Shown: positions 1 through 10,440 of the stretch, piece by piece
Layout of the letters: every line of letters starts with the position of its first letter
Numbering within the stretch: the stretch's first letter is position 1
Assembly (NCBI GenBank): GCA_022494885.1
Contig: JAGVSM010003420.1
Location: 1-64,000 of the forward strand
DNA from: Micrasema longulum
Lineage: Eukaryota > Arthropoda > Insecta > Trichoptera > Brachycentridae
DNA: 64,000 nt
Direction: 5' to 3'
Notes under the pieces: model-generated
Told to the model about the DNA's origin: nothing
What the model saw: the letters and a program-made list of their open reading frames with translations, nothing else
Database searches by the model: none
Translations under genes and position numbers: made by a program

Positions 1-1
1 A

Positions 2-178
2 TTTTTTTTTTACCACAACAGGCCAGGAGGCCTAATTACAGTGGTGAATTACATCACAGAGCACCCAAGCTTAAGAAAAATCACATTTTTAATTTTTGTG
101 TTCTCACCGGGAATCGAACCCGGAGCCTTCCGTGCGTGAGTCAAGCGTCTTGACCACTACACCACGGCGGCCGCCAAT
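2..178 (-). repeat. tRNA-derived SINE with poly(A) tail
   Basis: On the minus strand a tRNA-like head has an A box near 156-172 (GGTGTAGTGGTCAAG) and a B box at about 111-121 (GGTTCGATTCC). A short body follows, ending in a poly(A) tail seen as the T run at 2-11. The acceptor ends do not pair, so it is not a working tRNA gene. Confidence 0.6.
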
Positions 179-180
179 TT

Positions 181-432
181 ATCATCATCATCATCATAAT
201 TTTCTTTTCGCACCCAATCGTGCATAGGGCTCTGCATTGGTACATCAATTGCAGGGTATCTTGATCATTTTTTGCTACGCAAAGGTAAGATGATCAGTCT
301 TACGCTTCAGGTACTAATCCAGGGACTAAGAAATATTCTAGTGTAAAAACACTCTTATAAATAGATACTTCGTATCAACCATCACCTTATCAACCATGCC
401 GGGATTCGAACCCGAGACCTCTTGCATGGTAA
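181..432 (-). repeat. SINE-A copy (tRNA head, GAT-repeat tail)
   Basis: Same family as the complete copies at 39232-39475 and 55928-56180. The plus strand starts with an ATC microsatellite (the 3' tail). Then come a body with GTGCATAGGG and TCTTGATCATTTTTTG blocks and GAAATATTCTAGTGT, and the B box complement GGGATTCGAACCCG. The 5' end of the head is degraded. Confidence 0.7.
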
Positions 433-480
433 GCACATTTATCATAAAACTAACTTGTTTATTTCATAACTTATTCATTA

Positions 481-528
481 TATAACCCTGAAGAGGGCAA
501 CGTGAGTTTCCGAAACCAGTCGGTTGTG
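481..528 (+). ncRNA. Type I hammerhead ribozyme-like motif, minimal stem III
   Basis: All core positions are present in order: CTGAAGA (488-494, CUGANGA), stem II 495-511, GAAAC (512-516), two-base loop CA, then GTC (519-521). Stem II pairs GGG/UCC and AAC/GUU with one bulged C and a GUGA (GNRA) tetraloop. Stem I pairs TATAACC (481-487) with GGTTGTG (522-528), including two G-U wobbles. Predicted cleavage is after C521. This minimal stem III form is the type reported in Penelope-like elements and retrozymes. Activity is untested; the folding is mine by eye. Confidence 0.6.
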
Positions 529-599
529 ACAATAAATAAGTAGTTCATAAAACAAAGTAATTTTATTTATTCCTTTAACATATAACAACGAACTACAAA

Positions 600-906
600 G
601 TTAGTGCTACACACATCCAAAATAAAGTATTGTTTCTGCCTTTTAAATTTATTCAAAATTGTAAATTCAATATGGGATTGCCCTGAACTATTATCTCTTA
701 TCAACTTCAGGGTGCCTGGAAGAATGACTAGACAGGTGCCACCGTTTTGTAGCAACAATTCACGGACAGTGTATACTTGTAATGCCGTATTAAATAGACT
801 TCATGAACTCAGCAATAGTTATTCCCACGTATCTGATATATTTAGTGTAGGGTATTGTTCCTATAGAACAAACCTTTTGAACTTTTTCAAAGATGATGAA
901 TGGTAA
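600..906 (+). pseudogene. LINE (jockey-like) reverse transcriptase C-terminal tail
   Basis: A 100-residue open frame contains LLSLINFRVPGRMTRQ followed by RTVYTCNAVLNRLHEL and ends in SVGYCSYRTNLLNFFKDDEW. This is the pattern of the last part of jockey-type LINE ORF2, also seen at 31672-32430 and 36913-37200. It is 5' truncated with no RT core. Confidence 0.55.
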
Positions 907-1590
907 TTATATTTATTTATTCATGCATTTCATTATATATATATAAATATATATATATACAGTTTTTCATTCACTTTGCCTAGCTGTGTGAAACATTACT
1001 TATGATTTTCTTGTTGTTTTACCGTAGAATGTTTTATTATTTAAACTTTCTACTGAATATGCTGTATAATTGTTAGGTTATTTTTTTTAATATAAATCTT
1101 GTATAATTTTTGGTTTAATTTTTTTTTATAAATCTTGGGTATAAAGAAATTCATGTTTTTAAAAAAAATTCTATATTAAGCCAAATATGTTTATATCATA
1201 AATGTTTGCAAAAAGCAGATTTGCCGTTTATGTTTATAAAATAAATAAAATAATAAATAAAATAAAAATAAATAGTTCTACAGCATATAATTTAATCATA
1301 CATGGATTTACTAAGAATAATAAAGTATGTTGATTTAATTCTCGTAGATTCGACGTTAGTTGGGATTTAAATATGTTACTAAGATTGCATTGTATAAAAT
1401 TATCAACCTTCATTACTTTATAATCCAATAAAAGTATTATGTGTATAATTCTTTGCAATGCACGTTATTCAATACATATTTAGACATTAGACACCAGTAT
1501 TATGATAAATGCTGAAATATAAAATCTTATTAAAGGCTTACAAAGAAGGCCAAACATTGTATCTACATGTCTTAAATTATTCCCTTTCTT
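907..1590. other. AT-rich sequence without a recognised gene
   Basis: Contains an (AT)n run at about 933-960, T-rich tracts, and poly-purine/AT filler. A minus-strand 74-residue open frame at 1234-1458 has no recognisable domain and may be decayed LINE 3' sequence. Confidence 0.5.
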
Positions 1591-1593
1591 TAC

Positions 1594-1735
1594 TTAATGG
1601 TGCATATGTCACTGCATTGTGACACCATCCACAGCGAATCTTGATCATTTTTTGTTACATGAAGGTAAGTGGAATAGTCCTACATTTCAGATATCAGTCC
1701 TGAGATTATGAAATATTCTAGTGTATTAAACGCGT
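1594..1735 (-). repeat. SINE-A body fragment
   Basis: Contains the family blocks ATGGTGCATA, TCTTGATCATTTTTTGTTAC, CATGAAGGTAAG and GAAATATTCTAGTGT in the order of the complete copies. Head missing. The flank at 1740-2155 is AT-rich with nothing recognised. Confidence 0.6.
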
Positions 1736-2159
1736 CAATAAATTAACATAGCCTCTATAATATCTAACGAAAATGGCGCTATATAAGTTATCCATAATAA
1801 ATAAATGAATAAATAAAATAACAGTATGGAAATTGATTTTTATTAGTAAATTTAATTCAAATAAATTTATACAGTTTTCGCTACCATTCGTGTGATTGCA
1901 ATATGGTTAAGGGGATGAATAAAACTTACAGTAAAGGGGTAAAGCGGTTGAGTTGAATTCAATGAAAATTGAGGTTTGTTAACCTTTAACACACTGTGTG
2001 AAACAAATCCCTCGAGTCCCTGTGTGGTAACTTGAGGTTAGGAAATGGTCGCCTGATAATCACTTCATCTTATTAAAATTATATGTGTGTTTTGCTCAGT
2101 GATCTAATTAGATTACATCTTTTTCTCTCAAATTAATGTTTTAAATGTATTCAAACACT

Positions 2160-2620
2160 TTGTATACGTATACAGTTTACATACATATGCATAAAGTCGG
2201 GCATATTGCCATAAGGCAATTCCTTCCTACCTACCTAAACCATTCAATTTGAAAAAATCATTGGTAGATGAACATATTGTTGGTATTTTTCATTACGTAT
2301 AAATATTTTTAAAAAAAAAAAATTTAAAAAAAATTGAAATTGACTAAATATCTACACTATAATATAAAGAGAGGACGGGGTAAAGAGGGAAGGAAAGAGG
2401 AAAAACTCAAATATTCAGGAAGTGACATTTCATACGTGATTTTAATGTAAATAATGAAGGGGTCTCTGACATTAGTGGGTAGATTATTTCTTAATTGAGC
2501 AGCTTTTATTATAAAAGAGGAAGCAAAAAAATTAGAGCGGTGAATGGGTATTAAAAGGGTTCTCTCTAAAACGAAACGTTAGTTATGTAAGTCTCAGGGT
2601 ATTCGATATTTCGTCATCTT
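2160..2620 (-). repeat. Dispersed LINE 3'-end family G copy
   Basis: Matches 37365-37655 over several blocks: the ATACAGTTTACA start, GGCAATTCCTTCCTACCTACC, AAATATCTACACTATA, and a purine-rich segment ending in AAAAACTCAAATATTCAGG. Later blocks (GTGAATGGGTATTAA) recur at 49740. Probably untranslated 3' sequence of a LINE; no protein seen. Confidence 0.45.
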
Positions 2621-2907
2621 TGGAGATCTTGTTAGACAAAATATTTTATTTAATATTATCTAATACTTAAACTTAAACATGTGATATATATTTTTTCTTA
2701 TTTGTTAAGGTTGACTTAAAGGTTGCCGAAATGGTAATTAATTAAGTGCAACTCGCAACGCCGCGCCGCGCAACGGGCGGATTAAATCGATTTTTTTTAA
2801 TTAAATATTTTTGAGTATGGGCGAAATCGATAGAAAGACCTCTGTTCCATAAAACGGTTTTTGGATATGTGAAAAGAGTGGTTTCACTGTTGAAACACAT
2901 TTTGTTT

Positions 2908-2990
2908 TAACCATGTCGGAAATTAATCCCGAGACATCTTGCGTGGTACGAGTCGGCAATCCCTCGATCTATTAGACCACAACGCGGATA
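2908..2990 (-). repeat. tRNA-like SINE head
   Basis: Reverse complement reads as a degenerate tRNA with D-arm-like TCTAATAGATCGAGGG and a T-arm-like CGGGATTAATTTCC. Poor acceptor pairing marks it as a decayed SINE head, not a tRNA gene. Confidence 0.4.
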
Positions 2991-3374
2991 GGCACGTAAT
3001 AAAATTCATTATTAAAAAGACCTTTTAAACCTTCACTTAAAAATTAATCTGGGATTTTCATAATAATAGTGTCTTTCATACGGGGACAAGTCAATGTCAC
3101 TGTGTTTTAAATACCACATTTTTTTAGCATTTGTAAAAGTATTATTTTTATGGGCTAACGTATAATTACCTTGTATTTTTTTGTATATTTAATATAAATT
3201 TACATATTCTCATAATCCTTGATAATGCGCAACATAGTAAATTAATTTTCAGAATCGAAAAAAAAGCATTTAACTAAAAAACTCTCAGATGGATTTTTTA
3301 TTAAGATTTTTTTTTCTTGTATTTAGCTCACTGAATTAATGAATCTATTAATTTAACAATGTTTTTAATACGCC

Positions 3375-3770
3375 CAAATGTTTGCAGACTGGCTGGATTT
3401 TCTCCCTTGGGAGTTATTATTTGAATTTGTTGCAACAGAGAGGGAAATTTTTTTTGAGAAGGGAATATGGAAGTCTAAGCATTTACTGTTTATGTGGCCA
3501 CTTCACACATTCACCATTCTGCCTATGTTTGAATTGTTTTTAGGTATTGCCTAGTGGGTGAATTGGTTCAGCCGAATGAATCTCACCCATATGATAAAGG
3601 TTTCAGCTCTTTTACTTCGCAAAAGTCAACAGATGGAAGAGTTGAGGAAATGCGGATGTTTAAACATAGGCAGGATGGTGAATGATACACAATGTGTGTA
3701 GTGGCCACTTCAACCAGCCAATGACAGGTCATAATTCCCTCTTGTCAAATGTTTTCTCTCTAAACAAAAA
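3375..3770 (+). repeat. Family B foldback element copy
   Basis: Begins with the family end AAATGTTTGCAGACTGGCTG, then inverted arms (GAGAAGGGAATATGGAAG near 3456 and the AACCAGCCAATGACAGG block near 3714). Its central segment is in the opposite orientation to the 12715 and 44245 copies. No coding capacity. Confidence 0.6.
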
Positions 3771-3810
3771 AACAAATTTAAATAATTTATTAATTGATTC
3801 ATTTATTCTC

Positions 3811-3900
3811 TTCGTCAGGACACCAATTAAACTAACATGCTAAACCCACTATACAAATTAACAATACTTGTAGCACAACATCGAACATTGTCATAAATTG
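3811..3900 (-). repeat. Penelope-like/hammerhead family fragment
   Basis: CTCTTCGTCAGGACACCAATTAAACTAACATGC and following bases match the outer part of the 15540-15640 arm. The copy is cut inside stem II, so the hammerhead is incomplete. Confidence 0.5.
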
Positions 3901-4425
3901 TAATCAGTTCATGTGAAGGTTATTATTTTTTCATTTTTGTTTTTTTATTTATTTATCAAAAACATAAACAAATAAAATCAAAATTAACAAGTCCTACTTA
4001 AATGAATCCTAATAAAATGGATTCGGGTAAGTGTTTGAGGCTTTCAATGTTTTTTTCTCATAGATTCCAAATACAAAAGTTTTATTTTATTTTTCTAATA
4101 AATTTCAAATGAAATAAGATTTATTTATAAATAAATAATAAAAACAGAGCGTGATGATAATTTGTATGTCAGAATGAAAAGTATTTTTATCTTCTATTGT
4201 ATATGGCGCATGATACGTTATTTAATATATTTAGATCATGATACGTTTTTTGTACTCATGCGTCAGATTAATATCTACGATCGGAATGCTTATTAATAAG
4301 AAATTGATCTAGAAAGATTAAATTATCTTTGATATGTTATAATACATATCATCAAATTAACAACAAGGTAAACTCAAAAATGTAATTGACAGTTTTTTTG
4401 TTACATGCGTGGTATTACGAAAATT
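3901..4425. other. AT-rich sequence, nothing recognised
   Basis: TTTA-rich tract near 3940-3960 resembles LINE tails elsewhere in the window. No coding signal or RNA gene seen. Confidence 0.4.
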
Positions 4426-4429
4426 CTAA

Positions 4430-4640
4430 AACGAAAATTTCATGTATTTTTCAAAATGGCTAGCCTGCGTGGCGGCGGAAAAATTTTCTAGGAAACTTTG
4501 TATACAGACCTCGCTTCGTATACATTTTCTCATTCGCTCACCAAAATTATTATTTAACTGCTGCTTTTGGGTGCGTCGACGGTGACCGGCCTTGAGAGTC
4601 ACCCGGGGGCGTTCTGGTGCTCCAGACAATAAATACTAAT
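4430..4640. other. GC-richer segment of unknown identity
   Basis: Higher GC than its surroundings, with a minus-strand open frame of 67 residues (4426-4629) of low complexity. It shares ACCTCGCTTCGTAT-like bases with 6977-6990 in the LTR-like segment. Could be an untranslated leader of a retroelement; I do not recognise it. Confidence 0.25.
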
Positions 4641-4649
4641 GTTTTCTCT

Positions 4650-5480
4650 CACTGTCGACATAAAGGGGTTTGAACTGGGTGATGGATGTATTTATTTATT
4701 TTATTTATACTTCCCCTCGTCCTTACCTTGTAGACGATGAGGGGGGTTTTTAGAGCGACTGTACGAGGGACATTGAAAATTTTAAATGTTAATATTTGTT
4801 TGCGCTTTTCCTTACTGAATTTGGTTAGTAGAGGAAGAAATATAATCAATTCGTAATGAAAAACAAAATGCTTGTTTGTATGAGTGAATCCAACGAAAGA
4901 CATTTAGTCTTTAAAACGAATTCGGGTATGTGGTGGATGCTTTCAACAACTTTGAATATGTCCATCTTAAAGAATTCGTTGAATTTGGTCATGCCATATC
5001 TTCCTTGGTCTTCCATCGTTTCTGCATCCGTCAACATTTGTATCGTAAATCTTTTAAACTGTTATTTCGTTGTCCATTTGCTGCACATGTCCAAACAAAC
5101 GCAACACTCCTTTCTTGATTTTATCGATAATGCTTATCTCAGCTGCAATAAATGATGAAGTCTTATTTTATCCTATTTTATTTTATTATATTTTATCTCT
5201 AATTCTTAATATTTTAAATATATTTTTATTTTCGACACTTGACACTTGTGCAATATTTACACACATGTCCACCCTCATTCCAATGTAACACCCCCCCTCT
5301 CACTCACCTAAACTCACACAAACACACTTGTATGTATTGTACGTGTATTTAATGTATTTCTGTGGATATCTGTCATTGGTTTTATACTCGGTATATTTTC
5401 TTTGTTGTATTTTTGTAACATGTATTACTGTTGATATCCCCAATAAATAAAATAATAAAAAAATATATATAAAAAAATAA
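4650..5480. other. Unrecognised, possibly LINE-derived
   Basis: Overlapping open frames lie on both strands at 4846-5155. The minus frame (DQGRYGMTKFNEFFKMDIF) looks protein-like but I recognise no family. 5160-5460 is T-rich and ends in AATAAATAAAATAATAAAAA, like a LINE 3' tail. Confidence 0.25.
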
Positions 5481-5499
5481 GGTCATAGCGATTTGTACA

Positions 5500-5960
5500 C
5501 TGAAATCCGAAAACAGGTTAACATGGCATCAATTGTGTTGGGGTGTCTGAGGAATGTAATATGGAGAAATAAGGATATGCGTATCGATAATAAGCTCAAA
5601 ATATACAAGACATAGATCCATCATGAGTCATTTTTCATTTGTCAAATGCTGTGGAAGCTCGGGTTAAAGCTGTTCGTTCCAAAATGACTACTCAGAACTA
5701 CTGAAATGAAGGTATTAGGGTCCATTACTGGAAAAACGCTCAGAAACCGAGTCCCCAATACTATAATTAGAGATATGTGTGAAATAAGATATCGGGCAAT
5801 GGAGCAGATGCAGACGAAGATACTAGAGGAACCACTTGGACAGGATGAGGCATGGCAGACTTTTGTACGCTTTAACCAATGAAATCCCATCTGGACAACG
5901 TCCGACTGGAAGACCACCCAAGAGATGGGGGGACAGTTGAACCTTATCATATCAGGAGAA
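5500..5960 (+). pseudogene. LINE reverse transcriptase C-terminal remnant
   Basis: With frameshifts and stops the plus strand reads TEMKVLGSITGKTLRNRVPN then TIIRDMCEIRYRAMEQMQTK and ends near a PTGRPPKRW-like motif. This is the usual order at the end of one LINE ORF2 type in insects. The longest minus frame here is a shadow. Confidence 0.6.
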
Positions 5961-6083
5961 CAACCAGTTTTCAAAAAGAAGCTTATCTCAGTCTTACAAA
6001 AAGCAAGGATTCTGATATTTTTTGTCTGTTTAAAAAAAACAAAAAAGCAAGAATTGAAAATTTTGTTCCAAAATCTGACAATG

Positions 6084-6087
<4 letters not shown>

Positions 6088-6136
<49 letters not shown>
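6088..6136. repeat. (TA)n microsatellite
   Basis: Almost uninterrupted TA dinucleotide run of about 45 bases. Confidence 0.95.
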
Positions 6137-6139
6137 TTT

Positions 6140-6530
6140 TCTCTGTTGATTTAAATCATGCTCTTATTTTGTGTTTTTTTTTTTTAATACTACTATATTA
6201 TACTATTATTTTGTTGATTTTAATGATACCACTATTTTGTATATTTGATTATGTTCTTAATTTGTATAATTTATATTTTAAAAATTATTTCTGAATATCT
6301 TTTTTGCATTGTATTCTTTGGAATTTGATTATTTGTTACATTTACCTTTTTTTCTAGATTGTGATTCTATGTCATTATAATTTGATCTAATTAATTTTAT
6401 TATGTATTTTTATTGTTATTTATTGTGGCTTGACACGGGCATAGCCTAAAAAGCCTTAATAAGTTCATAAATATTTAATTTTGTAATTTTTAATGAATAA
6501 ATAAATAAATGTCTTATCGTGTATGCACGT
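6140..6530 (+). repeat. LINE 3' UTR-like T-rich tail
   Basis: T-rich sequence ending in TGACACGGGCATAGCC and AATGAATAAATAAATAAATG. This is the typical TAAA-repeat end of a CR1/jockey-like LINE and plausibly the 3' end of the remnant at 5500-5960. Confidence 0.4.
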
Positions 6531-6679
6531 TGATATTTTTTGTATAATATAATTAATACCAACACATTCTTTTTACTTTTATTTTAATTTGGTAGTTGTA
6601 AATATGTACTTTTATCTAATTGTTAGTTTTATACTGTTGCTCAAGGAATAAAAAAGCACTTAAATATTTAGATACGAGT

Positions 6680-7030
6680 ATGTTGCGGTAATATTTCTTA
6701 TAAGGAAACACCTGGATACTTATTTCATGTTTTGGAATTATGTCGTTTGTTTAGGCGACTTTAATTTTAACTGGCGCGTCTTGGCGCCGGCCATTATTTG
6801 CTTTATAATAAAACTAATTGTTCTCCCTATATAAAAGGGGAATGTGTTGAAATCAGAGTCAGAATAAAGAGACAGTGAAACAGTGAGTTAAACCAGTAGA
6901 GAGTGTTACTAACGCCGTTCCCCCGCGGGGGTAAGCGGAGAGGATAGAACGCCGCATTTCTCTGTCTGTGAATACGGACCTCGCTTCATCTTCTTTAGGT
7001 TAATGAACTTTTTTAACTAGAACTTAAAAT
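6680..7030 (+). repeat. LTR-like segment with TATA box and poly(A) signal
   Basis: TATATAAAA at 6828-6836 is followed by AATAAA at 6863-6868 within a GAATCAG/GAGTCAG-type stretch. This arrangement is common in insect Gypsy-like LTRs. Possible 5' TG at about 6679. No internal domain, primer-binding site or second LTR seen, so at best a solo or partial LTR. Confidence 0.35.
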
Positions 7031-7040
7031 TTATTCATTG

Positions 7041-7273
7041 AGCTAGGGTTTCCTAGGACAGCGGTGCCCGTATTTTAACGGCCGTAGTGAACGGTGATGC
7101 GGTAGGCAGCCATCGTAGCGGTGACTAGAGAGTGGTTTTATTTTTTGACGGTGTTATCAACACCGTTTTTATAGGAAACCATTCTCTAGTCATCGTTACG
7201 ACGGCTGTCCACCGCATTACTGTTCACTACGGCCGTTAAAATACGGGCACCGCTGTCCTAGGAAACCCTAGCT
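7041..7273. mobile_element. 233-bp palindromic MITE (family D), copy 1
   Basis: The element is an almost complete inverted repeat centred at 7157, starting AGCTAGGGTTTCCTAGGACA and ending with its complement. The centre is ACGGTGTT-ATC-AACACCGT. Arms are about 110 bases with few mismatches. Copy 2 at 47978-48210 has the same length and is flanked by TTA. Flanks here are TTG and TAA, so any duplication has decayed. Confidence 0.85.
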
Positions 7274-7329
7274 TAAGTCGGCAGCTGATATCATTGTAGA
7301 CAAAGAACTAAAACCTTGAAAAAAATTGT

Positions 7330-7515
7330 AGTAAACGTGGACATAGTATAAGAATATAAGAACAATATAGCATACGACATTCCAAAACAAGACATGGACA
7401 ATCGAGACTAATAAATCAGGGACTGAAATTATACAATAAACTACCAGACAAAACTAAACAAAAGACTCAGACAAACTTTTCAAAAGGTGTAAAATATATT
7501 ATTATCAAAAGAGTA
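7330..7515 (+). pseudogene. LINE tail fragment (same family as 10749-11365)
   Basis: Reads in pieces as RLINQGLKLYNKLPDKTKQK and closely matches the minus-strand frame at 10834-11298 in opposite orientation. It ends in an A-rich run near 7520. Confidence 0.6.
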
Positions 7516-7624
7516 AAAAAAAAATGTTTTTTTTTTTTAAATTAATGTAATAATCCGTAATGGTTAATAAATAAATTTCAAATAAAAATATTTTTAAAAA
7601 TTAAAAAATATTTCGTACCGATCT

Positions 7625-7692
7625 AATCGAGAATCGAACCCAAAAACGTGGTAGGTAGACGCTGCACGCGCTAACCACCAGACCATGAAGCG
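7625..7692 (-). repeat. tRNA-like SINE head
   Basis: Complement contains a T-arm GGGTTCGATTCTCG and a D-arm TCTGGTGGTTAGCGCG. Anticodon region and acceptor ends are not standard. Body not recognised. Confidence 0.5.
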
Positions 7693-8039
7693 GGAAAAAA
7701 CAGTAATCAAATTTTGACGATGTCGAATTTCATAACAATGACGATGTCTGACAGCGAACACTTTTTGATTTCACTTTCTCAAATATACCCTCGTCCCAAA
7801 ATAACGCTATCAGTTGTATTAACACAACGTACACTGTTTGCCGTTTACGCGACACGGCACCTATTCATCTGCTTAAATACATTCGTCACGCAATAGGAAA
7901 CACAGTGCAATCTTCGGTACGTAATTACACCGAACGAAATTGCGACGAAAGACGATAGAACGAATTGTCCAGTTGACTAGCATCCCAGGCAAGATCTAAA
8001 AGTTCACCTATTTAAAAAAAAAAAAAAAAAGATTTTTTA

Positions 8040-8520
8040 AAGAGAAATAACCAGCCAATGACAGGTCATAAGTCCTGTAAATGCCTTGACTTCCATATTC
8101 CCTTATTTAAGGTATTCTCCATCCCTGTTGTAATTTGTTAATCTTAATGACTCCCGAGGGGGTGAAATCCAGTCTTTTGTCTACGAACATTTGGACAAAC
8201 TCAAATATTGTAATGAAACCAACTGATCCAAGAAGAAGTGTAAAAATTGAAAATTGTTTTCAGGCGTTGCCTTGTATGTAAAATAATTCAGTCAGATGAA
8301 TCTCTTCACAACAATAAAGGTTTCAGCTCTTTAACTTTACTAAAATCAACAGATGGAAGAATTGAAGAAATATGGATGTTCAAACATAGGCAAAATGGTG
8401 AATGTTACACAGTGTATAAACTGGCCACTTAAACCAGCCAATGACAGGTCATAAGCCCTGTAAATGCCTTGACTTCCATATTCCCTTATTTAAGGTATTC
8501 TCCATCCCTGTTGTAACATG
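8040..8520 (+). repeat. Family B copy with an internal 82-bp direct duplication
   Basis: The block starting AACCAGCCAATGACAGGTCA and ending CATCCCTGTTGTAA occurs at 8050-8132 and again at 8431-8514 with about one mismatch. Between them lie the family end (GAAATCCAGTC to CAAATATTG) and the central segment. Two family B copies were probably joined. Confidence 0.65.
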
Positions 8521-8719
8521 TATATTTGTTTTTTTTTATTTTACCTAATGGGAAACGTTAATGTAAATGCAGGTGTTCATTAAACCCTGTCACATCCAAA
8601 ACCACGATGATCAGTATGAGCAAGAAGGCACATTGGCATATAAAAATATTTTTTTAGAAAGAACAAAATTAAAAAAATAAAATATCAAATAAAGCTAATG
8701 GTTGTTCACTTCTGCAGTA

Positions 8720-8815
8720 GGAACTTAGACCAGCCAATGCCAAGTCATAAGCCCTATTAATGCCTGGTCTTCCATATTCCCTTTTCAAAAATGTTTTTCG
8801 TCTATGTTGAAACAA
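8720..8815 (+). repeat. Family B end fragment
   Basis: GACCAGCCAATGCCAAGTCA, TTCCATATTCCCTTTTC and GTTGAAACAAATTTAAA match the arm of the 44245-44720 copy. Confidence 0.6.
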
Positions 8816-8911
8816 ATTTAAAGTAATATGGGATTCATATATTTTATTTATCTGAATAGCCTATACTGATAACAGTGACGAGAAAATCTGCGTTCCTGTG
8901 CATAAGGTACT

Positions 8912-9000
8912 TCGCAGCATAAAGGCAATAATTTTGAAAGGTTAAAACGCTTTACTCACTCGTCGAAGGTTCCAGGTTCGATTCTATTCTCTAGAGAGAA
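8912..9000 (+). repeat. tRNA-like SINE head
   Basis: CCAGGTTCGATTCTATTCTC provides a B box, and the upstream GTTAAAACGCTTTACTCAC is anticodon-arm-like. Ends do not pair. Confidence 0.4.
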
Positions 9001-9227
9001 CAAAAAAAAAGTTATCTTTCTTTTGTTTAAGTATTTTGAATTGTTTTTTGGCCTCCTGACATGTTGTAACACAAGATATTTTTTTTATTTTTAATGTACA
9101 GTTTACAATATTCATGATTTTCTCTCTCTGTGTATTGTAAATGAGCGATCGCTGTTTTAGAATTATTTTTAGTGTGTTTTTTTCAAGAATAGCCCATGGC
9201 TAAAAAATAGACTCCAAACAACCGCCC

Positions 9228-9617
9228 TATCCATTGAGGAAGTTCAGTGCTACGGGAAATTGGATGTAAAAATGTTTTCTAATGCACAGTAAAAATTAAA
9301 GCGTTAAATTTTAAAGCGAAGTTTTTTGAAAATGAATGAAAAAAATATTTGTGATAAAAATGAACTACTTTGAACGACGTCCATTGTTTTAACAAATCAA
9401 CCAATGATAGAGTATTATGATATGTTTCTGGATTACAAGAAGCCAATTAACAAATCAGCAGAACTCACTGAAGGGAATATGTGACTTCACACGCCGAGTT
9501 ATTTCAAAATCACGAAACTTAAAAGAATCGTAGCGCTTAAAATTTATATGCTTTTAAAAAAATGTTCTTAGTATGATAGTCTATTTAAAGAATTTGAAAA
9601 AAAACACTGAACTCAAC
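9228..9617. mobile_element. Family C MITE, diverged copy
   Basis: Starts TGAGGAAGTTCAG and contains the family blocks CTACGGGAAATTGGAT, AAAATGTTTTCT and ATCGTAGCGCTTA. It ends ACACTGAACTC. The internal TGACGTCA sites of other copies are mutated. Confidence 0.65.
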
Positions 9618-9619
9618 AT

Positions 9620-10135
9620 AAAATTGTATAAGAAAAACTTATTTTAAAAAAGACATTTATTGGACTTTTTGGATCGTTCCTCGTTTAGACGATTGACCGA
9701 TTGTGACCAAGAGCCATGAAAACATGCTGACGAATTTGCCGCTTCAACCGTATTGCTACTGGGGCCATTTTGCCTCCCGCATTTTATTTCGCTAGTATTT
9801 CTGTATGTAATTATTTCGCTAGAATTTCTTTTAATGTTAATGTTAATGTTTGGATAATTTATATAGCGCCATTTTTGTTAAAATCACCTCAAGGGCTTAA
9901 TAGTCTGCTTGCGAATTGCAGGGTAAGTTTTCTTATCCGGATTTGGCAAATTAGGTGGAATATTAGGTAGCAGTTTTTTAAAAAGGAATACCTCGTTATG
10001 CCTCTATTTAGGAAACTTGTCAGCAGGTGGGTTGATGATGATATGGAAGGTAGTTTTGAAAAATAAACTACAGCACCCTGACCAATAAAGAAAAAATCTT
10101 TCTTGAATTATTTCAACGAATTGATCATGTCAAAT
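9620..10135. other. No recognised feature
   Basis: AT-rich, with a short tandem of TTAATGT near 9830-9850. Open frames here are short and show no domain. Confidence 0.4.
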
Positions 10136-10139
10136 CAAT

Positions 10140-10440
10140 TTAATCCCAGTGAGTTCACTTCCTTCTTTTCTCGATCCAATGAAGTACATATTATGTACGT
10201 CTGCATTACTTTCTTTCAGCACAACGATGCTAAGGCTACCAGATTACAGAGAGCTCCTTCAGGAAGCTTTTCTCGTTCGGCAACGAGCAAATTTTCCGTG
10301 TATGTAGAATGTAGGCACCGCCAAGCGCCAAGCAGACGTACATATGTCCTCAAATGCGGTGTGCGGTATGTGGTGCACAAGCTGCGACTAGCGGGAAACA
10401 AACCCGCAACGCCAGTTCTTAGTTGCTAACTAACTGCGTT
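10140..10440. other. GC-rich island of unknown identity
   Basis: Distinctly GC-richer than both flanks, with open frames on both strands (plus 10103-10429, 108 residues; minus 10216-10401). TACTTTCTTTCAG at 10207-10219 resembles a splice acceptor. It does not encode the missing NAGA N-terminus (no GWxxWERF-like segment). Identity unknown. Confidence 0.25.

Noticed and set aside
85..178. A tRNA gene on the minus strand
   Set aside because: A and B boxes are present, but the acceptor strands do not pair and the sequence continues into a SINE body with a poly(A) tail.
5642..5974. 110-residue minus-strand protein
   Set aside because: It is antisense to a recognisable LINE ORF2 tail read on the plus strand.
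5879..6154. Protein ending in Tyr-Ile repeats
   Set aside because: The Tyr-Ile stretch is translation of the (TA)n microsatellite.
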